DNA of 64,000 nucleotides from Mercurialis annua (Eukaryota; Streptophyta; Magnoliopsida; Malpighiales; Euphorbiaceae). Below are positions 47,968 to 60,567 of the stretch, one piece after another; position 1 is the stretch's first letter; each line of letters begins with the position of its first letter. Location: positions 29,013,128 to 29,077,127 of the forward strand of contig NC_065576.1 of NCBI RefSeq assembly GCF_937616625.2, in the 5' to 3' direction. The notes beneath the pieces are model-generated. The model saw nothing but the letters and a program-made list of their open reading frames with translations. It was not told the origin of the DNA and did no database searches. Position numbers and translations under genes: made by a program.

Positions 47968-49226
47968 AATGTTTGGCTTAAATCGCTAAAAAGGTGAAAC
48001 GTTTGGATTTGTTTCGTAATGTTTGTAAACGTTTGGCTTAAATCGCTAAAAAGGTGAAATGTTTGGCTTAAATCTCTAAAAAGGTGAAACGTTTGGATTT
48101 GTTTCGTAACGTTTGTAAACATTTGGCTTAAATTGCTAAAAAGGTGAAACGTTTGGATTTAAATTGCTAAAAAGGTGAAACGTTTGGATTTGTTTTGTAA
48201 CGTTTGTAAACGTTTAGTTTAAATCGCTAAAAAGTTGAAACATTTAGATTTGTTTTGTAATGTTTGTAAACGTTTGGCTTAAATCGCTAAGAAGGTGAAA
48301 CGTTTGGTTTTGTTTCGTACCGTTTGTAAACGTTTGGCTTAAATTGCTAAAACGGTGAAACGCTTGGATTTGTTTCGTAGCATTTGTTAACGTTGGGCTT
48401 GAATTGTTAAAAAGGTGAAACGTTTGGATTTATTTTGTAACGTTTGTAAACGTTCTGCTTAAATCGCTAAAAAGGTGAAACATTTGGTTTTGTTTCATAA
48501 CGTTTGTAAACGTTCGGCTTAAACCGCTAAAAAGGTGAAACGTTTGGCTTAAACCGCTAAAAGGTGAATCGTTTGGACTTGTTTCGTAACGTTTGTAAAA
48601 GTTTGGCTTAAATTGCTAAAAAAGGTGAAACATTTGGATTTGTTTTCTAACGTTTGTATACGTTTGGTTTTGGTTCATAACGTTTGTAAACGTTTAGCTT
48701 AAATCGCTAAAAATATGAAACGTTTGGATTTGCTTCGTAACATTTGTAAACGTTTGGCTTAAATTGTTAAAAAGGTGAAACATTTGGATTTGTTTCGAAA
48801 CGTTTATAAACGTTTGGCTTCATTCGTTAAAAATGGGAAACGTTTGGATTTGTGTCGTAATGTTTGTAAACGTTTTGCTTAAATCGCTGAAATGGGGAAA
48901 CGTTTGGATTTGTTTTGTAACGTTTGTAAACGTTTAGATTTTTTTCGTAACGTTTGTAAACGTTTGGTTTTATTTCGTAACGTTTATAAACGTTTGGCTT
49001 AAATCGGTAAAATGGGGAAACGTTTGGATTTGTTTTTTAACGTTTGTAAACGTTTGGCTTCAATTGCTAAAAAGGTGAAACATTTGGATTTATTTCGTAA
49101 CGTTTGTAAATGTTTGGCTTAAATTGCTAATATTGTGAAACTGTTGTTTTTGTTTCGTAATGATTGTAAACGTTTGGATTTGTTTCATAACGTTTTAAAC
49201 ATTTGGCTTAAATCCCTCAAAAGGTG
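47968..49226 (+). repeat. 60-bp satellite, right block
   Basis: About 21 monomers in plus orientation, ending at ...CCCTCAAAAGGTG, where element D is inserted. The last five bases, AGGTG (49222-49226), are the presumed left target duplication of D. The right copy lies outside the window. Confidence 0.92.
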
Positions 49227-52202
49227 TGTCACGGCCCATTTTCATGAATCGTGACCGGCGCTAGGGTATGGTAATGTAGTACAAACACCCGTAGCTAGCC
49301 TTTCTTATATCATACAATTCAATTAAACCTGCAGAAAACCAATGCTTGGGGGCAACCGAGACTTCAGCCTAACTATAGTAGTTATAATATTCAACAGTTA
49401 ATATAACATGCTTATCCAATTCTGAGTCTAAGATAGGCATAACATAAACCAATGTAAATAATATAACATGCCAAAGCAATATAGCTAGTCGGACCAATCC
49501 GACAAACAACTGTAATAATAATAAAGACGTCTAGTTACTACTGCGGTCTAAAAAAAATAGTTTTATAGTTTATCAAAATAATAAAACCTCCGAGAAAAGT
49601 AAAGAACGAAAATCAGCGGACTCTCTCAAATCATAACCCTGGGAAAAATTGGAAAAACAACAGGGTCAGATATACTGAGATGAGTTTATACCACTATTTA
49701 CATTTATCAAGTGGAAAACCTTTAAAACTGTTTAAAACATTTAATAACGATATTACGAATAATAGTTGGAACCCTAATCCACAATTCTAAATATATCCAT
49801 AATCCAATAGGCCTGGTCCCGAGAGTTAAGCTACACCGAGTTACCACTGACCACACTTTTACCATATCCAGAGTCCCGAGAGCTGCGCTACACCGAGTTA
49901 CTCTATTTGGTCCCGAGAGCTATGCTCACACCGAGTTACCACATTTCACAATATACCTTACCCAAATCATTACCGGTGCGCACGCAGTCCTAATGATGCC
50001 CATTAGGTAGCATGTTCCAACTAAGAGCCATAATATTAAAATAGTTCGAAATATACGTACTGTATATATATTTAATATTAAAATAACAATTTACTTAATA
50101 AAGCGGTAAATAGTAAGTACAAACTCACTGCTTGCTAATCCACGTGATAACCGGCAAGCAACTAATCCTGGTTCGCCTCTGAAGCACGAACAGTAGACGG
50201 GTCTAGACAAATAAAATAATTATTAAAAACAGACCCTAACTCTAGAGAGTACTAGACACCACATAGGACTAGCACAATTAACACGTTGGAATAAAACAAT
50301 CCAGAATAACACAAAAATACCCAATAGGTAGAAACGTTCAATTAATACAAGTCTATTGAGTTCTCGCTTAAAATCCGATTTACAAATATTATTTAATAAT
50401 ATTTAAATAATAATTAAGTTCCAAATAGTGGGTTAGCCGAGTTACTAATAACTACCAAGGTAACCTCACTTGTCGGGTGACCCAAGTCTAATCCGACTCA
50501 AAACAGTCATTAAATATAAACCCGAATTTATATTTATAAAATACTTCGATAATATAATAATCCATTTTAAAAACAGAACTCAATAACTTCAATCTCAAGT
50601 AACCCAAGTTACAACCAAAACTTAACCATTTTCAGTTTATAAAAGTTTAGAGACTAAACTGTACTTTAACCTTTTTGGGGACTAAACTGTACTTTAGCCA
50701 ATTTAGGGACTAAATTGTACTCTAGCCAATTTGATATTTGTAATCAAATTAATTGCTTTTATTTATAATTAAAACACAATATAAAGTTACCAACCAAAAA
50801 CCCACTTAATTAAGTTATAAAAATATTCAAGGGCTAAATTATAATTTAGCCAATTTGATATACGAAATCAACTAATACTTTTGTTTATAATTAAAAAAAA
50901 ATATATGTTATTAATCAAAAACTTACTTAATTAAGTTATAAAAACGTTCAGGGACTAAATTGTAATTTAGCCACTTTGATATTTGAAAACTAATATAATT
51001 ACCTGAGTAATTATATTAACCTAAGTTTATAAAAATATTTATCGTTTTCAACATATTACTTATAATCATAACGAAAACCAAATATTAACAACACAAAAGG
51101 TAATTTAACTCTAGGTATTTATTTGATTAAAGTAACACATTTGATGATCATAGTGGCTAATTAGCCATCCCCTTCCTTTTGAATCAAACAATCCCCGCCC
51201 AACACAAACTTTCTTCTTCAAAAATCAAATACAGAATATGAACATGAATTATCAACTTTCAAATAACAATCTTAATAATCCTTTAGCAAACCATAATTTA
51301 TCAAGATTAAATCAATATATCCTAGTATTACAACACGATAATTGATTAACAAACGAAACCGAGAATCGTCAATAGTCGATGGGTCCGAAACGATGGCTTC
51401 AATCCACAACCGAAAGCTTAAACCATTTACGACTAAACATACCAAGATATTTATAATCATAAATTTAACAAGATCATGGCCAATAAGAGAAAGAGTAATC
51501 TGCAGCAGCTTATCAAAATCAAGAACAGATTATGCAAAACTTAGAAAGGTAAACCGTACAGCGATTGAAACGAGGTCGATTACGTACCGTTTTGCGAAAA
51601 CAAGATAGAGAATCGAAGATACGTGAGTCTAGAATCTCCGAGATCAAACAGAATCAATTTCAACCTAGAAACGAACAAGAACGACTCAAATTACAGAGAT
51701 GCCGTTTATAGATAAAAACTGAATTCAAAGGATTAACACAACTTACCGTGGCAGCAAGTTTGGATGACGATTTCAGCTTCGTTTCTCAGAGAACGAGCAA
51801 GAGGGTGACGGCTAGGGTTTATGTGAAGTGTGGAGAAGAGTTTCTGTTAAGAAAGCATTTTTAAATACCGCAAGAATCTAGGTTAAAATGAGATGGAAAG
51901 GTCGGCCGTCAAGCTCTTAATGAGCTGTTCAGTTTCTGGAACGAGACTCAGCCATTTAAGGCTGGGTCTCGTTCGAGAATCCTGGTCTCGTACGAGACCA
52001 GGCCTAAATTACAAAGGTCTCGTACGAGACCTTGTGTCTCGTACGAGACCTAATTAAAAATCAGGTCTCTTTTGAGACCTGATTTAAAGGGTGTGGTTCA
52101 ACCCTTTTGGTTGAACCATAAACCGAACCACTATACTGAAAGCGACCAGAAAGCTACCGGAAATTTAACGGAAAATAAATCAAAATTTTACGGGATATTA
52201 CA
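49227..52202 (-). mobile_element. Element D 3' LTR (2,976 bp)
   Basis: Plus-orientation ends TGTCACGGCCC and GATATTACA. The polypurine tract and pol gene of D follow directly on the right. It carries the GTCAGATATACTGAGATGAG box near 49668 and TACTTAATAAAGCGGTAAATA near 50092. It also has five imperfect copies of GGGACTAAATTGTA...TTTAGCC between about 50650 and 50975, and a TCTCGTACGAGACC palindrome cluster at about 51960-52085. Confidence 0.9.
51960..52085. repeat. Palindrome cluster GGTCTCGTACGAGACC in LTR of D
   Basis: GGTCTCGTACGAGACC, a perfect 16-bp palindrome, occurs three times in about 50 bp (51990-52050), flanked by diverged half-copies (GGGTCTCGTTCGAGA, GGTCTCTTTTGAGACC). Confidence 0.88.
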
Positions 52203-52218
52203 TTCTCCCCAACTAATT
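52203..52218 (-). other. Element D polypurine tract
   Basis: The minus strand reads AATTAGTTGGGGAGAA before the LTR start TGTAATATCCC, preceded by AAATTCGAGGACGAATTT as in other Tekay-like elements. Confidence 0.82.
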
Positions 52219-52320
52219 AAAAATTCGTCCTCGAATTTAACACGATAAGCAATTAACGGAAGTAAGACACGTAACACAAATAAAACTCACAAAAATCACA
52301 TAAAATCAAAATATCGTACC

Positions 52321-54699
52321 TCACGGAAAAAGAAAAGGATAGCAATTCCGCATATCCGACTCGGTCTCCCAAGTGCACTCCTCAACAGAATGATTGCACC
52401 AGAGAACTTTGACCATCAAAATCTCCTTGTTCCGCAACTTACGCACTTGCGTATAAACAACCTCAACTGGTTGTTCCTCATACGATAACTCTTGGTCAAT
52501 CTCAACGCTCTGAGGCACAATCACGTTCGAAGGACCAGACGATAAGCCATAACTCCAATCCTCTCTGAAATATCGTAAGGACCAATATACCTCGGTGCCA
52601 ACTTTCCCTTGACACCAAAACGAACCACGCCTTTCATAGGCGAAACCCAAAGAAACACGAAATCACCAACATGAAACTCAATTTCTTTCCTCTTCGGATC
52701 AACATAACTCTTATGCCGACTAAAAGCAGTCTCTAACCTCCGTTTGATCAACGGTACCTTCTCTGAGGCAATCTGAGTAATCTCTGCTCCCGAGAGTTTA
52801 CGCTCTCCAACCTCCTCCCAACAAATAGGAGATCTACACTTGCGCTCGTACAAAGCCTCATACGGCGCCATCTCGATACTCGCATGGTAAGTGTTGTTGT
52901 AAGAAAACTCAATAAAGGGCAAATGAGCATCCCAGCTACCCTGAAAATCGAGAACACACATCCTGAGCATATCCTCCAACATCTGAATAGTCCTCTCAGA
53001 CTGACCATCAGTCTGAGGATGATAAACTGTACTGAAATCCAACCGAGAACCCAAGGATTCATGTAACGCTTTCCAGAACCTTGAAGTAAACACAGAACCT
53101 CTGTCTGAAACAATAGAAACCGGTACACCATACAAACTGACAATCTTGTCGATGTACAGCTGAGCCAACCTCGAAGCAGGATACGAAACCTTGATCGGAA
53201 GGAAATGAGCTGACTTGGTCATACGGTCAACTATCACCCAGATGGAATCGTATCCCTGTCGAGTACGTGGTAAACCAACCACAAAATCCATAGCAATCCG
53301 CTCCCACTTCCACTGTGGAATAGGTAGTGGCTGCAGATAGCCAAAAGGTCTCTGATGCTCCAGCTTCATCTGCTGGCAAGTCAGACACTTAGAAACATAC
53401 TCAGCGACATTCTTCTTCATCCCGCTCCACCAGTAGGTACCCTTAAGATCATGGTACATCTTAGTAGAACCCGGATGAACACTATAAGCAGACTTGTGCG
53501 CTTCTTCCAGAATCTGGTCCCTCAAACCATCTGAATCCGGAACACACAATCTCGAACCATGTCTCAGAACACCATCCACAAAAGTAAACTCAGAATTACC
53601 GTCCTGCTGGACCTCCTCAATAATCTGTTTCAACTGTGGATCCTCAGCTTGTAAAGCTTTGATCCGATCAATCAAAACAGGCTGCACTTGCAACTGTGCC
53701 AACAAACTACCAGCCTGTGAAACCTGAAAACCATAGCCTGAAGCTATCAAACTGTGCCACTCTCTAACCATGGGTCTACGCCCAACCTCAGAAATATGAG
53801 CCAAACTACCCGAAGACTTGCGACTCAACGCATCGGCTACCACATTAACCTTACCAGGATGGTACTGAATAGTACAATGGTAGTCTTTCAGTAACTCTAG
53901 CCACCTCCTCTGTCTCAAGTTCAACTCTCTCTGATCAAATATATACTTCAGACTCTTGTGATCAGTGAAAATCTCACAAGTAGCACCATACAAATAATGC
54001 ATCCAAATTTTCAGCGCAAAAATCACAGCTGCCAACTCTAAATCATGAGTAGGGAAATTTACCTCATGCTTCTTCAACTGTCTGGAAGCATAGGCAATCA
54101 CCTGTCCATGTTGCATCATCACGCAACCCAAACCAATCCGAGACGCATCACAATACACTGTGAAACCGTCAATTCCAGAAGGCAATGCCAAAACCGGAGC
54201 TGTAGTCAAAATCTCCTTGAGCTTCTCAAAGCTCGCCTCGCACTTGTCAGTCCACTCAAACTTAACACCCTTCTGTGTTAGTTTAACCAACGGTGCATAT
54301 ATCCTGGAGAAATTTTGCACGAAGCGACGATAGTAGCCAGCTAAACCCAGAAAACTCCTGATCTCGGTAACTAACCTCGGCCTCTGCCAATCCATAACTG
54401 CCTCAATCTTCTTCGGATCAACCTTGATCCCATCTTTCGACATCACGTGTCCTAGATAGGTAACCTGATCCAACCAGAACTCACATTTTGAGAACTTAGC
54501 ATACAACTAATGCTCACGCAACGTCTGTAGTATAGTCCTCAAATGATACGCATGCTCCTCCTCACTCCGAGAATAGATCAAAATGTCATCAATGAAAACG
54601 ATAAGAAATTGATCCAAAAACGGCTTGAACACTCTGTTCATATCCATAAACGTTGTTGGTGCGCTAGTCAAACCAAAGGACATAACCAGAAACTGAAAA
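52321..54699 (-). pseudogene. Element D pol: RT C-part, RNase H, integrase, chromodomain (broken)
   Basis: Reverse transcriptase, RNase H and integrase of a Ty3/Gypsy chromovirus. Translation begins at 54699 inside the RT core (SFGLTSAP, then the catalytic FIDD), hits a TAG at 54507-54509, then runs open for 661 codons (54506-52521). Residues counted from 54506: RNase H acidic residues D120, E157, D182, D225; integrase zinc site H337, H344, C374, C377; catalytic triad D407, D468, E504 with the expected 35-residue D-to-E spacing. The GPYD region of the integrase C-terminus follows. A small deletion with frame change at about 52560-52600 then removes roughly 25 residues. The chromodomain continues in another frame (52321-52650, with VKVLW and CTWE). 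The N-terminal RT half and protease are missing because of the E insertion and a deletion. Domain order and sequence resemble the Tekay clade. Confidence 0.92.
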
Positions 54700-57058
54700 T
54701 GTCATACCCTTCCTTACTTAGCACGAGATTGACAGTTATTTAAAATATATTTATCTCAAAATTACAATTGTAAAACATGGTTTATAAATAATTAACCTAT
54801 AATATATGAAAAACCTTTATACATTACAAACGTTTATACATATGATTCAAAATATATATATATATGTACAAATAAGTTTATTCTAAACCAAAACATCAAG
54901 ACATCTCAAAACTCGGAGATGTGGTCAACCTCTGTCTCAAGCCCAAACTCTAAGCCCAACACCCTCTCTAGTCAACTGTACTGTATATTGCGTTGCTAAC
55001 TGAAAAGGTTTTAAAACAACTAAAATGAACGAAAGCTCAGTGAATAGACATAACAAGCATAAAACATTTATATAATTAAAGTAAGTATATCATATAATAA
55101 AGTATACTAGAAAATAGTTCAATACAACACAAAATACTTGTAAAGTCCATCACGAAAGCATTTATAAATATAAACGAATATCAAAACAATTTCACTTTAA
55201 ATATGAAACATAGTTTGTATCAATTATCAACTATAACAGTGATATATTACCCTGCAACAATAATATAATTCATAGACCTGTAATCCGGAACACAACACTG
55301 ATCTACAGTCTAACATACATATCTAGAAACACTTGATGGCTAACCCTTCTCCATCATTAGCACGGCTCAGCCCTTCTTCCTTCACTGACCATCAATCAAG
55401 TGCCTTGTGTCAAATGCGCATAGACACTCACAATATCTCTCATGTGCATATAACTAACTCAGCACATAACACGGTGCATATCACAACTCAGCACCACTCA
55501 AATATGTACCATTACAGAGTAGGCATTTTATATAAAAAGAAATCTCAAATAATTTCATCAAAACGCAATACAATTCAATAGTAAAACCATTTCAAATTTT
55601 CATTCAAAACTTAACCAAATCAAACGAATGTTGAATTGCCGAAAGGCATTATACATTCATAAACAAATAATCACTATATCAAAAGCATCAAAGCTTTACT
55701 AATATTAAATACTTATATAGATTTAAATCAATACTTCTTTCATTCTAAACGACATTTGCAAAAGATAGTATTCGAAACATTTAAACAAAACATTTTGTCG
55801 AACACCTTTCATGCATTTCAAAACAACCATATATAACAATTTAAAATACAATAAACCTTCAAATTTTGAATATCAAAATAACATATTGATTTCAGTAGCA
55901 AGGGTTAGTACATCTACTCACCAAAATCGCTTCCAAAACACACACCACGGGTTCACCGTTTTGCCTAATTAGCACCGGCACTTTTCTTCCTTTATCCGCA
56001 CCTAAACCATATAAATATACATTATAGTCAAGTATTAAGTTTATACATACTGTCTATTTTACTTTTCAAATATACTATGCACACATTACACAACCCTTTG
56101 GATCAATTCTATATGAAAATGCATGAAAAGAAACAAAGTATCAATTCTGCCTACTAAAGCAGAACATAGGCCTTGTATTAAATATGCTATAAAACTTAAT
56201 ATATAATCAATTGGATCAAAACCTTTGGCATCATTGTATCCCTGTGAGTCTAGAATCATAATCAAAAGGAACTTTATCATTTCAATATCTAAGCAATGAG
56301 TTATACGAGGTTTAGTGAGGTGTGGTCAGACTGTCTTCACAGCTGAAGCAATAAAATGTCATGGTCAATTAAGGTATTAATAAGACCGAACCATATTAAC
56401 CTTAAAGAATAAAAGTTGTAGGAGACACACGAAAGTTTCTATAGAAGAAAACAGAACGCAATTTGGAATTATAGAACTCGAGATATTCATCTCGCACTAA
56501 ACTGAATTCAAAAACAGAATATGGTATCACTAGGTAAACTTCAAATACACAAACTATTTAGATGGAATTACTTACAAATTGATCTTGAATATATTTCTAG
56601 ACCTTGATAACTCAGAGAATATGTATTTTTAGGGTTTGTTTTGGGTTTGAATGAGATGAATTTCGTTTGAATTCTCTCCAAAATAATATATACACATTAA
56701 TTAGTAATTTACTAAATAAACATAAGTAATTATCCTAGGTTTGACACACATGTCATTCTTAAGGGTGAATTTGACATTTATAAATAGATGGATAGGCTTC
56801 ATACAAATGTCTTTTTAAGCCCTTAATAATATATTAAACATATCTTTTAATCCTTGAGTCTTTTCTTTCATTCAATTAATACCGATTCAGTTAAATTAAT
56901 CGTAACTTTTGTTTCAATTTACTTTTGACATCTAAAATGCCTATATCCTTATTTCAATTTCTCTTTTATAATAATTAGAAATGATCTGCAAATGCATAAT
57001 GAATTCTAAATAAAATTACTTAATGAATTCTAAACGAGATTAAGTTACGGTTATGACA
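54700..57058 (-). mobile_element. Element E 3' LTR (2,359 bp)
   Basis: Ends TGTCATACCC and GGTTATGACA in plus orientation. It is paired with 61848-63515 over its left 1.6 kb with few differences. The largest difference is a TA run: 14 bp here (54852-54865) against 122 bp in the other LTR. Small frames (55333-55581, 56086-56280) occur in both LTRs and show no protein family. Confidence 0.9.
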
Positions 57059-57075
57059 ATTCTCCCCACCTTAGG
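57059..57075 (-). other. Element E polypurine tract
   Basis: The minus strand reads CTAAGGTGGGGAGAAT directly before the LTR start TGTCATAACC, preceded by TTTCGAGGACGAAATT. Confidence 0.82.
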
Positions 57076-57097
57076 AAATTTCGTCCTCGAAATTAAT

Positions 57098-57778
57098 CTA
57101 GAATAGATGAGGGTATCGACTTCTCATATCCTCCTCTCGTTCCTAAGTTGCTTCCTCACTTCCGTGATGTTTCCACAATACTTTTACTAGAGGAATAACC
57201 TTATTTCTTAACTCTTTATCTTCCTTTGCTAAAATAGTAACTCGTTTTTCTTCATATGATAAATCATCATGTAACTCTACAGGCTGAACCTGTAAGACGT
57301 GACTAGGATCACTCCTGTATCACCGTAGAATTGAATCATGAAAGACGTCATGAATCTGCGATAACTCTGGAGGTAAGGCTAATTTGTAAGCCACTGGACC
57401 AATCTTTTCAATTACTTCATGTGGACCAATGAACCTTGGACTTAGTTTCCCTCGCTTGCCAAATCTTAATATACCTTTCCATGGCGAGATCTTTATAAAC
57501 ACTTTATCACCCACACTATACTCAATCAGTTTTCTCTTCAAATCAGCATAGCTCTTTTGTCTATCTTGGGACACTTTTAGGCGATCTCTGATCAACTGTA
57601 CTTTTTCTGATGTAATTTGAACAATTTCTGGGCCTATTAACTGTTTTTCCCCAATTTCATCCCAACATACTGGTGTTCTGCATCTTCTACCGTTCAATGC
57701 TGCATAAGGAGCCATTCCCAAACTTGAATGATAACTATTGTTGTATGCAAACTCCATGAGTGGCACATATTTATCCAA
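57098..57778 (-). pseudogene. Element E pol 3' part: integrase C-terminus and chromodomain
   Basis: Continues the integrase core from the upstream segment in the same frame, after two stop codons at about 57781-57789. The open stretch 57320-57778 (152 codons) contains the integrase end (EFAYNNSYHSS, then RFIGPHEVIEKIGPVAYKL). A TGA at about 57317 interrupts it. The same frame then continues through a recognisable chromodomain-type end (KVLWKHH, with TAG where an aromatic residue is expected) to the natural stop TAG at 57098-57100. The chromodomain would direct integration to heterochromatin by binding histone marks. Confidence 0.88.
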
Positions 57779-57790
57779 ACTACCTTAAAA

Positions 57791-58960
57791 TTAAATCATG
57801 CATGTACGTAACATATCCTCTAAGGTTTGAATAGTTCGTTTTGATTGACCATCTGTTTGAGGATGAAAGGTTGTACTGAATTTCAATTTAGTACCTAAGG
57901 CTTGCTGTAAGCTTTGCCAAAATCTAGATGTAAATCTCGGATCCCTATCAGACACAATAGAATATGGAACACCATGCAGTCTAACTATCTCCCTAGTGTA
58001 AATCTCAGCAAGTTTATCAAGAGGATAGTTTACCTTTATAGGAAGAAAATGTGCTGATTTTATTAGTCTATCAATAATAATCCATATCGCATCATGTCCC
58101 TGTTGAGTCCTAGGTAACCCGACAACAAAATCCATAGTCACATGTTCCCATTTCCATTCAGGAATAGAAAGTGGTTGTAGCAAACCTGGTGGATGCTGGT
58201 GCTCTGCTTTAACTTGCTGGCATGTTAAACATCTAGACACAAATTCTGCAATTTCTTTCTTCATTCCCGACCACCAGTAGTTTTCTTTCAAAGTACGATA
58301 CATTTTTGTACTCCCCGGATGCATAGCATAAGCTGAATTATGTGCTTCCTCCATTATTTCTCTTTTCAATATATAAATATTAGGAACACATAATCTACCC
58401 TTGTACAGTAAAGTGCCATCATCAGAAACATTGAAATCATTTCTGTTATCTTGTTGAACTTCACCTTTTATTTTCACTAATTTGTCCTCTTCATTTTGAG
58501 CATCCGTAATTCTTTCAATCAAAATAGGACGAACCTTCAAAGTAGCTAATAAAGCTCCATTTTCACTTTCACTTAATTCTACATTAAGTCTTCTTAGTTC
58601 AAGCAATAATGGAATCCTTACGGTGTTGATATAAAACAAATTACCTGAAGATTTCTTGCTAAGGGCACCAGCTACTACATTAGCTTTTCCAGGGTGATAC
58701 TCTATAATAAGATCATAATCTTTCAGAAGTTCTATCCATCTTCTTTGTCTCATGTTCAATTCTTTCTGACTCAGTATGTACTTCAAACTTTTATGATCAG
58801 TGTAGATAAGACATTTGTCACCATATAGATAATGTCTCCATATCTTCAAAGCAAATATCAATGCTGCAAGTTCTAGATCATGTGTAGGATAATTCAATTC
58901 ATGTGGTCTTAATTTCCTTGAAGCATAAGCAATTACCTTTCCTGCTACATCAATACACAA
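57791..58960 (-). pseudogene. Element E pol: RNase H and integrase core (catalytic residues altered)
   Basis: A 389-codon open stretch, one base out of frame with the upstream RT segment. RNase [11 protein letters not shown] at 53-62 is intact, but the last acidic position reads AGALS at 97-101 where ADALS is the family norm. Integrase: zinc ligands H207, H214, C244, C247 and catalytic D277 and D338 are present. The catalytic Glu is replaced by K374 (GQSKRTIQ, family norm GQSERTIQ). Two separate catalytic losses plus the frameshift mean the protein could not work even if made. Confidence 0.9.
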
Positions 58961-59340
58961 CCCAACCCATTCTTGGAAGCATCACTGTATACAACATACC
59001 CCAAATCTGTAATCGGAAGTGTCAAAACTGAAGCTGCAGTTAAACAATCTTTCAAAGCATCAAAGCTATTCTGACATTGTTGACTCCACACAAACTTCAC
59101 ATCTTTTCTTAGTAGCTTTGTTAATGGTGAGGCAATAATAGAAAAGTCTTTCACAAACCGTCTGTAATAACCAGCCAAACCTAGAAAACTGCGTACCTCA
59201 TGTACATTACTCGGAGAATTCCAGTTAATTATAGCTTCCACCTTTTTAGGATCAACATAAATTCCCTCTGCTGAGATGGCATGGCCAAGAAATACAACTT
59301 TCCCTAAGCAGAACTCACACTTACTAAACTTGGCGTACAA
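58942..59340 (-). pseudogene. Element E pol: RT thumb/connection and start of RNase H
   Basis: In frame with the RT segment upstream and separated from it by one TAG at 59359-59361. It contains YAKFSKCEF, then [16 protein letters not shown], and the first RNase H motif [10 protein letters not shown] with its catalytic Asp. It ends at TAG (about 58942-58944) where family members have Gln, immediately followed by a one-base loss that shifts the frame into the next segment. Confidence 0.9.
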
Positions 59341-59358
59341 TTGTTTTTCTCTTAAAGT

Positions 59359-59826
59359 CTACAAAACAAGTCTCAAGTGCTCTGCATGCTCTTCCTCAGA
59401 TCTAGAATACACTAAGATATCATCGATGAAAACAATCATAAAGCTATCTAGATAAAGCTTGAAAACTCTGTTCATCAAATCCATGAAAGCAGCTGGAGCA
59501 TTAGTTAACCCGAATGGCATACCAAGGAATTCATAGTGACCATATCGAGTCCTAAATGCAGTCTTAGGAACATCTGGATTCTTAATCTTCAATTGATGAT
59601 AACCAGATCTCAAGTCAATCTTAGAGAATACTTTAGCTCCTTGTAGTTGATCAAATAAGTCGTCTATTCGAGGTAAAGGATACTTGTTGCGAATTGTAAC
59701 CTTGTTCAGCTGTCTGTAATCAATACACAATCTCATAGTTCCATCTTTATTTTTCACAAATAACACCGGAGCTCCCCAAGATGAAAAACTAGGTCTAATG
59801 TAACCTTTATCAAGCAATTCTTGCAA
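59359..59826 (-). pseudogene. Element E pol: reverse transcriptase core
   Basis: The 155-codon stretch between two TAG codons in one frame. It contains [20 protein letters not shown], the first catalytic Asp in [12 protein letters not shown] (residue 71), [15 protein letters not shown] and the FIDD box (residues 133-136) with both catalytic Asp residues. This is an otherwise well-preserved Ty3/Gypsy RT. The first residue is not a real start: translation would come from upstream gag-pol. Confidence 0.93.
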
Positions 59827-60567
59827 CTATACCTTTAGTTCTTTCAATTCTGCTGGTGCCATTCTACACGGAGCTTGAGAAATAGGTTTAGTGCCTGATA
59901 GCAAATCAACACTAAATTCAATCTCTCTATCTGGTGGTAGGCCTGGTAGATCGTCAAGAAATACATCAGCAAATTCATTCACAACAGGAATATTTTCAAG
60001 TTTTACCCCTTCTTTTTCTGTATCAACAACATATGCCAAGTATGCTTCACAGCCCTTCTTCAACATTCTTCTAGCAGTTAAAGATGATACCATTCCATAG
60101 TGTTCTGAACTCTTCTTACCTTTGAATACAACTTCACCATGTTCTGGTAATTGAAAATGCACCCTCTTTCTATAACAGTCAACAACTGCTTTGTATTTGG
60201 ATAAAGCATCCATACCAAGTACAACATCAAACATCTGAAGTGCTAAAGGTACTAGATCTACCTCCAACTTATGATTCCCAATATGTATCTCACAATCTTT
60301 ATAAACATGTTGACAAACTACTAACTGACCCTCTGGCAAATATACAACTAAAGCATGATTCATCACACTCTTATTTCGAGGTATGCATGATATGAATGAT
60401 GACACAATGAAAGAATGTGTTGCACCAGGGTCAATTAAAACATAAGCATCCCTACCAAAGATAATTAACCTACCAGAAATAACATCTGGAGAAGCTGCTG
60501 CCTCTTGTTGAGTCAAAGCAAATACTCTAGGTTGTACAGCAGGTCTAGTAGTCTGAGTACCTTGCAT
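59827..60567 (-). pseudogene. Element E pol: aspartic protease and RT N-terminus
   Basis: A 246-codon stretch in the same frame as gag and RT. It has the conserved RVFALTQQEA linker at 14-23 and the protease active-site region YVLIDPGATHSF at 42-53 (D-P-G-A in the catalytic loop). Then come the flap and C-terminal region with VVLGMDAL near 115-122, the RT-proximal FADVFLDDLPGLPPDREIEF and CRMAPAELKEL. It stops at TAG (59827-59829) just before the RT core. The protease would process the Gag-Pol polyprotein. Confidence 0.9.

Noticed and set aside
11827..49226. CRISPR-like regular repeats.
   Set aside because: Repeats are contiguous with no unique spacers, and the context is a eukaryotic transposon-rich region.
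11827..49226. Claim that the array is centromeric or telomeric.
   Set aside because: No TTTAGGG telomere repeat is seen. The inserted chromoviruses resemble Tekay, not the centromere-targeting CRM group. The sequence alone does not show location.
52748..53143. 131-codon minus-strand frame inside D pol.
   Set aside because: Shadow of the pol gene in another frame of the same strand; integrase motifs read in the 661-codon frame.
55333..55581. 82-codon frame repeated at 62618-62866.
   Set aside because: It is present twice only because it lies in both LTRs of E. It is antisense to the element and has no recognised domain.
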